Assembly: GCA_016840305.1 (NCBI GenBank)
Contig: JAEOSP010000034.1
Coordinates: 1-24,912 of the forward strand
Reading direction: 5' to 3'
Length of the DNA: 24,912 bases
From: Candidatus Hodarchaeota archaeon
GTDB lineage: Archaea > Asgardarchaeota > Heimdallarchaeia > Hodarchaeales > Hodarchaeaceae
The notes beneath the pieces are model-generated. The model ran no database searches. It saw only the letters and a program-made list of their open reading frames with translations, and had not been told where the DNA came from. The position numbers and the translations under genes were made by a program. Every line of letters begins with the position of its first letter. Within the stretch, counting starts at the first letter, position 1. Shown in pieces: positions 16,740 to 23,263 of this stretch.

Positions 16740-17264
16740 TTATTTAAACAAATCGAAATTGTTCTTTATCAAGTCTGTATATATCTTAGGAATTAATTCT
16801 CCTCCTAGTTTTGCTGAACATTCATAAAATGGAATTCCATATGAGTCCGCTAAGGTTTGACCTTCTTTTGTTGAGACAGCTCTTTGATCCTCCAAATCAA
16901 TTTTATTGCCAATAAGGACTAAAGGCTTGTCATCACCCCTAACGCTTTTGTAATCAGCTACCCAATGTTCAACAGAGTCAAAAGTATCACGTCTCGTTAT
17001 ATCATAAATGACCAAACATCCTACAGAACCTTCATAATAGAATCTACGAAGTCTACCAAAGACTTCCTGTCCTGCAGTATCGTGTAATATTAGTTTCACT
17101 TGCTGATTATTAACAGTTATTAATTTTGATGTAATATCAACCCCAATTGTTGGCATGTAATTTGAAGAGAAAGTTCCCTCAGCATATCGTCTAATCAGAG
17201 ACGTTTTTCCAACCTGATACGACCCTGAAGAGCATATTTTCAGAACATACTTATCCCGCATCAT
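16740..17264 (-). CDS. Rab-like small GTPase
   Basis: A 174-aa single-domain GTPase with canonical motifs: G1 GSYQVGKT at 14-21, G2 T39 in MPTIGVD, G3 DTAGQ at 62-66 with the catalytic Gln, G4 NKID at 120-123, and G5 SAK at 150-152. The YDITRRDTF and FYYEGSVG segments are very like eukaryotic Rab/Ras proteins. There is no C-terminal cysteine, so membrane attachment by prenylation is not expected. It starts at ATG 17264 (a second ATG follows at once) with AGGGG upstream. It converges on the acidic ScpB gene with 13 bp between them and is divergent from the ferredoxin oxidoreductase operon. Nothing in the context reveals its target. Confidence 0.93.
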   Translation of the reverse strand: MMRDKYVLKICSSGSYQVGKTSLIRRYAEGTFSSNYMPTIGVDITSKLITVNNQQVKLILHDTAGQEVFGRLRRFYYEGSVGCLVIYDITRRDTFDSVEHWVADYKSVRGDDKPLVLIGNKIDLEDQRAVSTKEGQTLADSYGIPFYECSAKLGGELIPKIYTDLIKNNFDLFK

Positions 17265-17515
17265 TTATGTACCCCTAGCTGTTCGTTATTGAAGTTGTAT
17301 TCTTATCCAAGTAATTAATATCAGTTTTTGTTTTTACACTTCATATCTTCTCAGACCCTATTATTAACTCTATGGAAATTACTATTCGGTGAATGGGGGA
17401 CCAAAAATGTTTACCATTGTTAATACATAGCATTAATAATCTATCTTTTGAATCTTTTATTTGCCCTAAATAACTAGGAGATGAAATTATTTCATAAATA
17501 GGGGTTGTACTTGTT
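17265..17515. promoter_or_regulatory. 251-bp divergent spacer, GTPase / por operon
   Basis: No gene is supported. An A/T-rich TATA-like stretch (CTTTTATTTG) ends about 55 bases before the porG start and may be the operon's box A. AGGGG at 17500-17504 is the likely porG ribosome site. On the other side, AGGGG near 17273-17277 precedes the GTPase ATG. The assignments rest on position and composition only. Confidence 0.35.
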
Positions 17516-18094
17516 TTGACAACGAAAATGATTGATATAAGATTACACGGTAGGGGCGGACAAGGCGTAATGACTAGTAGTTATTTAATTGCTGAAGCCG
17601 CTCTACTTGAAGATAAATTTGTACACGCGTTTCCAACATTCGGGCCAGAGCGTTCTGGCGCTCCCATCGCAGCATTTGCTCGAATTTCGGATAAGAAATT
17701 CTATGTGAAAACAGAAGTGTATGAACCTGATATTGTCGTCGTTCAGGATCCATCTCTCCTCAGTCAAATAGATGTGACAGCTGGACTACAAGAAGGTGGT
17801 ATTATTTTAATAAACACTGATAATCCGAATATAGATGCAGTAAAAGCCATAACGGAAAAACGACCTGACGCTAAACTTTACACTGTTGATGCATCCAAAA
17901 TTGCTAAAGAAGAAATAGGAATGGCTGTTACAAATACAGCAATTCTAGGTGCTTTGTGTAAAATAACCGAAAACGCGATTATAGACTTAAAAATGCTTGA
18001 AAAAGCAATCCATAATCGGTTTAAAGGGAAAGGAGCTATTGCAGATAAGAACACAAAAGCTATTAATCGTTCTTATGCGGAGGTTAAAAATTAA
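17516..18094 (+). CDS. porG: Pyruvate/2-oxoacid:ferredoxin oxidoreductase, gamma subunit
   Basis: A 192-aa cytosolic gamma subunit of the archaeal four-subunit POR/VOR class. The N-terminus has the family pattern RLHGRGGQGVMTSSYLIAEAA, followed by the PTFGPERSGAP segment (about 42-52) and QDPSLL. These match domain III of pyruvate:ferredoxin oxidoreductase, which helps form the CoA-binding side of the complex. It is first in the order gamma-delta-alpha-beta, standard for archaeal POR. TTG 17516 is the likely start (AGGGG about 11 bases upstream), with ATG 17528 as alternative. Its stop overlaps the ATG of porD (TAATG), implying translational coupling. Confidence 0.92.
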   Translation: MTTKMIDIRLHGRGGQGVMTSSYLIAEAALLEDKFVHAFPTFGPERSGAPIAAFARISDKKFYVKTEVYEPDIVVVQDPSLLSQIDVTAGLQEGGIILINTDNPNIDAVKAITEKRPDAKLYTVDASKIAKEEIGMAVTNTAILGALCKITENAIIDLKMLEKAIHNRFKGKGAIADKNTKAINRSYAEVKN

Positions 18095-18447
18095 TGCCTG
18101 ACGTTTTACCCACCGATATTAATGATGAAGATTTTAAAAAATGGGTCGCTGAAAAATGGGGTTATAAGAAACTACCCATGGCTGGAAGTACCCCAGCAGG
18201 ATCAGCGAAATTCTTTAGAACTGGAGATTGGGCAGCTCAACAACCTCGTTTAATTGTTGAGAACTGTATTAGTTGTTTCAAATGCTACTTTTTCTGCCCA
18301 GATAGCGCTATCACAATGGAAGAAGGCGCCGATGGAAAAGCATACCCAAAATTTGATTTCTTCTATTGTAAAGGATGTGGAGTGTGTGCACATGAATGTC
18401 CTGGAAGAAAGGATAACAAAGCAATTGTAATGGAGGACTTGAAATGA
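18094..18447 (+). CDS. porD: Pyruvate/2-oxoacid:ferredoxin oxidoreductase, delta (ferredoxin-like) subunit
   Basis: A 117-aa subunit carrying two [4Fe-4S] clusters that pass electrons from the catalytic beta subunit to external ferredoxin. The ligands are complete. C58, C61, C64 and C68 are in CISCFKCYFFCP; C92, C95, C98 and C102 are in CKGCGVCAHECP. An N-terminal extension of about 50 residues contains TGDW followed by P51, resembling the GDWRxxxP segment of archaeal PorD/VorD. It overlaps porG by one base at its start and porA by four bases (ATGA) at its end. Confidence 0.95.
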   Translation: MPDVLPTDINDEDFKKWVAEKWGYKKLPMAGSTPAGSAKFFRTGDWAAQQPRLIVENCISCFKCYFFCPDSAITMEEGADGKAYPKFDFFYCKGCGVCAHECPGRKDNKAIVMEDLK

Positions 18448-19619
18448 ATCGTATAGCAGTAACTGGTGACGATGCTATTGCTCAAGCAGCAAAGACAGTT
18501 AATCCTGATGTTGTCGCCGCATATCCAATTACACCACAAACAATAATCGTTGAACGTTTTTCAGATTTTGTTGCAGACGGAGAAGTTGACACTGAATTCG
18601 TGTGTGTAGAGTCTGAACATTCTGCTATGTCTGCTTGTATTGGAGCTAGCACTGCAGGTGGACGTGTATTTACTTCCTCAGCTAGTGCTGGATTAATGTT
18701 AATGTTTGAAATTCTACAAATAGCCTCTTCGTCACGAACACCCATTGTTATGGCAGTTGCGAATCGTGCTATTTCAGGGCCTATTAATATTCACGGTGAA
18801 CAAACAGATCAGCTTCTTTTTAGAGATAGTGGCTGGATCAGCATTTTTGCGGAGACTAATCAAGAAGCTTACGATAGTACCATTATGGCTTTCAAAATTG
18901 GAGAACATCCAGATATTCTTCTACCCGTTGCGGTCGGTATTGATGGTTTCATTCTTTCGCACGCAATTGAAGGAATAGAGACAATTGAGCGTAGTGTTGT
19001 TACTGATTTCCTTGGTGGTGATAGAAAAACTGCACTACGTTTAGATCCAGATAATCCAGTTAGTATTGGTTTACTCCATTTGCAGGATTATTACATGGAA
19101 GCCCGAGCACAAGTTAGAGATGCTCAACAAAGAGCCAAAGCTGAAATTCTTAACACATTCAAGGAATGGAAAGGGCTAATTGGTCGTGAATATAAACCTG
19201 TTGAGAGTTATATGATTGATGATGCAGAATATGCTTATGTCACAATGGGAAGCGGTGCAGGGAATGCACGAACTGCTGTGGATGAGTTACGAGCAAAAGG
19301 TGAAAAAGTTGGCCTCATTAAGATCCGTGTTTATCGCCCTTGGTTTGGTGAAGAATTCACTCAGTTAACAAAGAATCTTAAAGGTGTAATTTCTGTTGAA
19401 CGAGCTCACTCCTTCGGTAGCCCTGGTGGAATACTTGGACAAGATGTAAAATCATCCCTATTCAATGCTAAACAAACTCCTTATATGGCAGAGTATTGTT
19501 ATGGTTTAGGAGGACGTGATTGTTTAGTGAAAGAATGGGTTGCTATGTTTGACCGATCTAAGAAATCCTTTAGTGAAGGAAATAACGTTCCGTATTTCTG
19601 GTGGGGTGTAAGAGAATAG
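18444..19619 (+). CDS. porA: Pyruvate/2-oxoacid:ferredoxin oxidoreductase, alpha subunit
   Basis: A 391-aa alpha subunit of typical length. Near the N-terminus it has AAYPITPQT, containing the threonine that contacts substrate and cofactor in this enzyme class, then VESEHSAMSACIGASTAGGR. Next comes the segment from NRAISGPINI through RDSGW, which closely matches archaeal PorA. The C-terminal half has the VTMGSGAGNA and KIRVYRPW segments of the transketolase C-terminal-like domain. With PorB it forms the thiamine diphosphate active site that cleaves pyruvate to acetyl-CoA and CO2 and reduces ferredoxin; the reaction can also run in the synthetic direction. The pattern fits pyruvate better than 2-ketoglutarate; a branched 2-ketoacid (VOR) substrate is not excluded. 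It overlaps porD by ATGA. Confidence 0.93.
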   Translation: MNRIAVTGDDAIAQAAKTVNPDVVAAYPITPQTIIVERFSDFVADGEVDTEFVCVESEHSAMSACIGASTAGGRVFTSSASAGLMLMFEILQIASSSRTPIVMAVANRAISGPINIHGEQTDQLLFRDSGWISIFAETNQEAYDSTIMAFKIGEHPDILLPVAVGIDGFILSHAIEGIETIERSVVTDFLGGDRKTALRLDPDNPVSIGLLHLQDYYMEARAQVRDAQQRAKAEILNTFKEWKGLIGREYKPVESYMIDDAEYAYVTMGSGAGNARTAVDELRAKGEKVGLIKIRVYRPWFGEEFTQLTKNLKGVISVERAHSFGSPGGILGQDVKSSLFNAKQTPYMAEYCYGLGGRDCLVKEWVAMFDRSKKSFSEGNNVPYFWWGVRE

Positions 19620-19630
19620 GAGGAATGAAA

Positions 19631-20578
19631 ATGGTAGCACTCAAAGATTATGCACAAAAAGAAGTAATGTTCTCTGGTGGTCATCGATTATGTGCCGGAT
19701 GCGCGGCTGGTTCGATGGCTCGTCAAGTAACAATGGCTTTCAACAAACCAACAGTAATTTGCAATGCCACAGGGTGTTTGGAAGTAGCAAGTACAATATA
19801 CCCTTATACAGCTTGGAAGGTTCCCTGGCTGCATGTAGCTTTTGAAAATGTATCAGCAGTAGCTAGTGGAATTGAGGCTGCGTTTAAAACCATGCGTCGT
19901 AAAGGAATGATCAAAGACGAACATATTGACATTATAGCCTTTGGTGGTGACGGTGGTACTTTTGATATTGGTATTCAATCATTATCAGGCGCACTTGAAC
20001 GAGGGCACGACTTTCTATATATCTGTTACGATAATGGGGCATATATGAATACTGGTATTCAACGTTCAAGCGGAACTCCTTTCGCTGCAAGCACAACAAC
20101 ATCCCCAGCAGGATCTGTCATTCCAGGGAAAGCTCAATTCAAAAAACCATTAGCTGACATTGTCGTTGCTCATAGAATTGAATTCGTTGCAACTGCTGTT
20201 CCTGCAGAGCCAAAAGATCTCATTGAAAAAGTCCGTCAAGGTTTAGATGTCGAAGGACCCGCTTTTCTTCATGTAGAAGCATCATGTACTCGTGGACAAA
20301 GATTCGATCCAAAATTATCAATAGAAGCTACTCGATTAGCTGTTGAAACATGTATTCATCCTCTTTACAGAGTAGTAAAAGGAGAATATATAATGGATCG
20401 TCCCAGTCTTCGCATTGCCAAGGACGAAAGTAAGAAAAAACCTATCGACGCAATGTTAAAGACACAAGGAAGATTTAGGCATCTTTATAAACCAGAAGAG
20501 CGAAAGGATTTGATTAAAATCTTCCAAGACGACGTTAACAAAAGATGGGAAGAACTCAAAGATAAGTGTGGGATTTAA
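19631..20578 (+). CDS. porB: Pyruvate/2-oxoacid:ferredoxin oxidoreductase, beta subunit
   Basis: A 315-aa thiamine-diphosphate subunit. The TPP-binding motif starts at GGDGG (105-109) and ends at N135 in YDNGAYMNTG. Candidate [4Fe-4S] ligands are C21 and C24 (LCAGC), C49 (NATGC) and C219 (EASCTRG). Most PorB proteins read CPTGW at the last site, so the cysteine is kept but the flanking residues differ. YPYTAWKVPWLHVAFEN and RLAVETCIHPLYRV are strong PorB hallmarks. The frame is open from GTG 19601, but ATG 19631 is the likely start because AGGAGG at 19618-19623 sits seven bases before it, while ATG 19625 is too close. It is last gene of the por operon and is followed by a T-rich terminator. 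Confidence 0.94.
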   Translation: MVALKDYAQKEVMFSGGHRLCAGCAAGSMARQVTMAFNKPTVICNATGCLEVASTIYPYTAWKVPWLHVAFENVSAVASGIEAAFKTMRRKGMIKDEHIDIIAFGGDGGTFDIGIQSLSGALERGHDFLYICYDNGAYMNTGIQRSSGTPFAASTTTSPAGSVIPGKAQFKKPLADIVVAHRIEFVATAVPAEPKDLIEKVRQGLDVEGPAFLHVEASCTRGQRFDPKLSIEATRLAVETCIHPLYRVVKGEYIMDRPSLRIAKDESKKKPIDAMLKTQGRFRHLYKPEERKDLIKIFQDDVNKRWEELKDKCGI

Positions 20579-20580
20579 TC

Positions 20581-20608
20581 CACCTTTTCTTTTCTTTATT
20601 TTTTTAGG
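20581..20608 (+). terminator. Poly-T terminator after porB
   Basis: Immediately after the porB stop the plus strand reads ccttttcttttctttatttttttag, a run of T tracts typical of intrinsic archaeal termination. It lies between the por operon and the small ORF at 20680. Confidence 0.55.
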
Positions 20609-20679
20609 GAGGATTTCTTTTATACTATTATTTTATGTAATTTTAACCAATTTTGCTGAAAGTAGATTTGGTGATAATA

Positions 20680-20844
20680 ATGGAATATGAAGGAATCAAA
20701 GTACAAAAGACTGCAACAGGACTGCAGTTAACTCTGGAGGGAGAAATGTATCGTGAAATTGCTCAAAAATGGGAAAAAGGAAATGTTCAACCATTTTTTT
20801 CACTCCTAAAAGACTTCATAAGAGCTTTAGAAGTACAATGCTAG
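20680..20844 (+). CDS. Small protein of unknown function (54 aa)
   Basis: A short frame with a good GGTGA ribosome site ending five bases before ATG 20680. The product begins with a charged beta-like segment (MEYEGIKVQKTATGLQLTLEG) and continues as an amphipathic helix ending in Cys. No motif is recognised. The frame can be extended to TTG 20653, but the ribosome site favours 20680. The amino-acid composition and ribosome site make it a plausible real gene; length alone gives little support. It converges on the 108-aa gene with 11 bp between stops. Confidence 0.5.
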   Translation: MEYEGIKVQKTATGLQLTLEGEMYREIAQKWEKGNVQPFFSLLKDFIRALEVQC

Positions 20845-20855
20845 TAATAACAAAT

Positions 20856-21182
20856 TTACCAATCATATGGAGATGTTCCTTCAATGAGCTCTCCAGAAAA
20901 TAGATTTAATAAGTCAAATATCTCATTACATGCATTTGAGTTCTGTGGAGTTAAAGCTTCTAGCGTAAGTAATTTTACAATTAGCTCCTCATCTCTCCAA
21001 TCTATCTGAAGGCGAATTTGATCGCTCTTGTATAAAATATGGAAAGTCGGAGTTTTTTCAGAGTATTGGAATATAATTTGATTTTCTCGGAGGATATTTT
21101 TCAGGTCTTCCTTGAAATTATTCCATTCTGCCTTATCCGCGAATCTGATTTTATAATAATTCTTTAGGGTTTCGTTATTCAA
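20856..21182 (-). CDS. Hypothetical protein (108 aa)
   Basis: I do not recognise this protein. It looks like a small alpha/beta domain: an N-terminal helix (AEWNNFKEDLKNILREN), then beta-like strands (IIFQYSEK, TFHILYK, IRLQIDW, ELIVKLLTL), then a C-terminal helix (NEIFDLLNLFS). The start is TTG at 21182; no methionine codon occurs inside, and the start overlaps the stop of the hydrolase gene (TTGAATAA), which suggests translational coupling. It is the last gene of the cupin-hydrolase unit. Confidence 0.65.
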   Translation of the reverse strand: MNNETLKNYYKIRFADKAEWNNFKEDLKNILRENQIIFQYSEKTPTFHILYKSDQIRLQIDWRDEELIVKLLTLEALTPQNSNACNEIFDLLNLFSGELIEGTSPYDW

Positions 21183-22539
21183 TTGATATTTGACTCCTTT
21201 TAGATGTTACAAATCTTTGTATTACCCTTCCTATCTCAAGAGGTGATTCATACGGAACCATATGCCCACCTATAAGGATTTTATGAAAGCAAAATTGCTT
21301 AGGAAGGAGATTGATCATTTCTTTTCTTAATTCTTCAGGGATAACCTGGTCTTCTTCTCCCCATATACATAATATTGGTTTATCAATCTTCTGAATTTCA
21401 TTTGTGTAATCAAACTTCGGTAAAAAGTCTCTAAAGAGGTCTGAGTAGACTTTATCAGGTATCGTAAATGCATTCTGACAGAATGATTTATACAGAGTTT
21501 CTTCGCAATTTTTTGAAAAGAGAACTTTTGGAGTCATTTTCCTTACTTGCCCCTTGAAAGGACCCCAAAGCTTGGTTGGTGGTAAAGCTTTAACCCCATT
21601 CCTGAAAGTTTTTGGTGCTCGGTGTATACCAGATAAAATAATGAATTTCTTAATTTGTTCAAAATCTTTTGATAGAAAATCTCTAAATAACAAACCTGTC
21701 AACAGAGAGTGTGCTCCTAGAATAATCTTTTGATTAGGTCCTATATATTCTAAGAAAGTATTCAAGTCCTTAGAATAATTATTCATTTTAAATTCTGAAT
21801 CCTGCTCAATAGGGGGAGTGAATCCTCTGACTCCAAGGAATACAACATTTATGTCAGCTACGGTTATTGATTTGAGTAAAGGAAAATAGTCCTCTAATCT
21901 GCCTCCTATTGGGGATAAAAGTACAAAAGTTGTTTTGTATTTCCATGAGGATTGATAAAAACGTATGATTCGCCCATCTAAAGATATCTCTTGAACTTCA
22001 TATTCTTTTGGTGGATCAATGGTAGTGAATAGTTTTTTACCCAGTTTTCTTGGTGTTTTTGTAAAGATACGAATCTGAGAGGTAACATCTTCTAGTAACT
22101 GCTGAAATTGTTCAACTGGTTTCGCTAATAACGAAGCAACAACTTCTACTGCGTTAGTTTCAGATGGAACATCAGAATCTTGAGAGTTAAGTAATAAATT
22201 TTGTTTGAAATCTTTGATTTCCTTCTGGATTACAGCTATTTCGCTTAAACGAAAAGAAAAAAGGGATTTCATTACATCAGGAGGATCACCAAACGTTAGT
22301 TCTAAGAATTCTTGCTTTTTAATTTTTTTCCTTTTCTCCAGAATTTTAACATCTCGTAGAAATTTAATGGGATAACTTACAATTACAAAAGGGGCGTTCT
22401 CAGCTTCTTTCGTTTGAACTGCAAATTCCAATCTGCTTTTGTTAGAATTTATTTTCAAGATACCATGTCGTTTGTTCTGAAGTCTTGAATCACCCTTATG
22501 ATATGTTGCTAACCACGCTTGCTCATTATTTTTATTCAA
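21175..22539 (-). CDS. Two-domain protein: N-terminal PH/GRAM-like domain (tentative) and C-terminal alpha/beta hydrolase
   Basis: A 454-aa protein. The C-terminal half (about 185-445) is an alpha/beta hydrolase. The nucleophile elbow is GAHSLL with S278, the acid is D397 in WGEEDQV, and the histidine is H426 in IGGHMVP. The usual GxSxG elbow is altered: Ala before the His and Leu-Leu after the Ser replace the small glycines, so activity may be modified. Residues about 10-118 show several beta strands followed by one amphipathic helix (SEIAVIQKEIKDFKQ), the pattern of a PH/GRAM-like domain; that is a fold guess from pattern only. Residues 120-180 form a charged linker. The start is TTG 22539, as no in-frame ATG precedes. 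It follows the cupin by about 29 bp and overlaps the next gene. Substrate unknown. Confidence 0.75.
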   Translation of the reverse strand: MNKNNEQAWLATYHKGDSRLQNKRHGILKINSNKSRLEFAVQTKEAENAPFVIVSYPIKFLRDVKILEKRKKIKKQEFLELTFGDPPDVMKSLFSFRLSEIAVIQKEIKDFKQNLLLNSQDSDVPSETNAVEVVASLLAKPVEQFQQLLEDVTSQIRIFTKTPRKLGKKLFTTIDPPKEYEVQEISLDGRIIRFYQSSWKYKTTFVLLSPIGGRLEDYFPLLKSITVADINVVFLGVRGFTPPIEQDSEFKMNNYSKDLNTFLEYIGPNQKIILGAHSLLTGLLFRDFLSKDFEQIKKFIILSGIHRAPKTFRNGVKALPPTKLWGPFKGQVRKMTPKVLFSKNCEETLYKSFCQNAFTIPDKVYSDLFRDFLPKFDYTNEIQKIDKPILCIWGEEDQVIPEELRKEMINLLPKQFCFHKILIGGHMVPYESPLEIGRVIQRFVTSKRSQISIE

Positions 22540-22568
22540 AGTAATTCATCTTCTTCAATTTAAATTTA

Positions 22569-22910
22569 CTAAAGGAGGGGGATAATGCAAAGAAATTGAA
22601 GATCTTCTGCTCCTGTGTTGGAATAAGCATGAACCTCATTTGAGGGTACAAAGAGAGTATCATTTTCCTTTATGTGAATTTCATTTCCTGAATCATCAAA
22701 AACTATTCCTTTTCCAGACAAAATATATATCTCATGTTCTTCACTATGATTATGCAAACCTATATTTCCACCAGGTTCTAGTGTGAATTTTCGCAATGCA
22801 AAATTCGGAACCCCATCATCTTTTCCCCATAACCACTGAATCGATGTACCTGTAGACCCATACATACTCACAGACTCTGATTTTATTTCGTCTATTTCCT
22901 TTATTTTCAT
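22569..22910 (-). CDS. Single-domain cupin protein
   Basis: A 113-aa small beta-barrel cupin. Motif 1 is complete, with H53 and H55 (LHNHSEEHE), E60 and a glycine at 66. Motif 2 has VPSNEVH with H94. These four residues form the usual divalent-metal site. Cupins of this size act as isomerases, dioxygenases or ligand-binding regulators; the reaction cannot be told. ATG 22910 is chosen because GGTGG lies about ten bases upstream; GTG 22940 is an alternative. The reading frame stays open far upstream to a TAA two codons after an ATG at 23135, which is odd (see findings). It appears to head a unit with the hydrolase and 108-aa genes. Confidence 0.85.
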   Translation of the reverse strand: MKIKEIDEIKSESVSMYGSTGTSIQWLWGKDDGVPNFALRKFTLEPGGNIGLHNHSEEHEIYILSGKGIVFDDSGNEIHIKENDTLFVPSNEVHAYSNTGAEDLQFLCIIPLL

Positions 22911-23263
22911 ACTTGAATTACCACCGATAGTAAAATACACATTTAACTTTTCATTTAACTTTGTTGCTGTTCTTTTAAGATTAAGTTCAGCTGTTTCTTT
23001 TGCACCGCTCTTTTTAACTTCATCTTTTATTGATATATTTACTAAATCTGTAAGAGCTCCTAAAACAGCTCGTGTTGAAATATTTAAAGGTTCCTTTACT
23101 ATTCCTTTAACTATTTGCTTCGAGAATTACTTCATACCTAATCCGAAAGAACTTTAACATTCGATAAAAAAAGGATTCGCATTAGGGCATAGGATAAATA
23201 TTAAGGTAATAAATGACTAGCCTCTATTGTTCTTACGAAAGTAATCAATCTAAGTGAAATAAC
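22911..23263. other. 353-bp region between the cupin and ATPase genes
   Basis: On the minus strand, 22911-23126 continues the cupin frame without a stop for about 72 codons and reads like protein (for example GALTDLVNISIKDEVKKSG), but no usual start codon lies inside before GTG 22940. An in-frame ATG at 23135 is followed by one codon and then TAA. On the plus side, an A/T-rich TATA-like stretch (gataaatatt, 23192-23201) may serve the ATPase gene at 23264. No RNA gene was seen. Confidence 0.5.
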
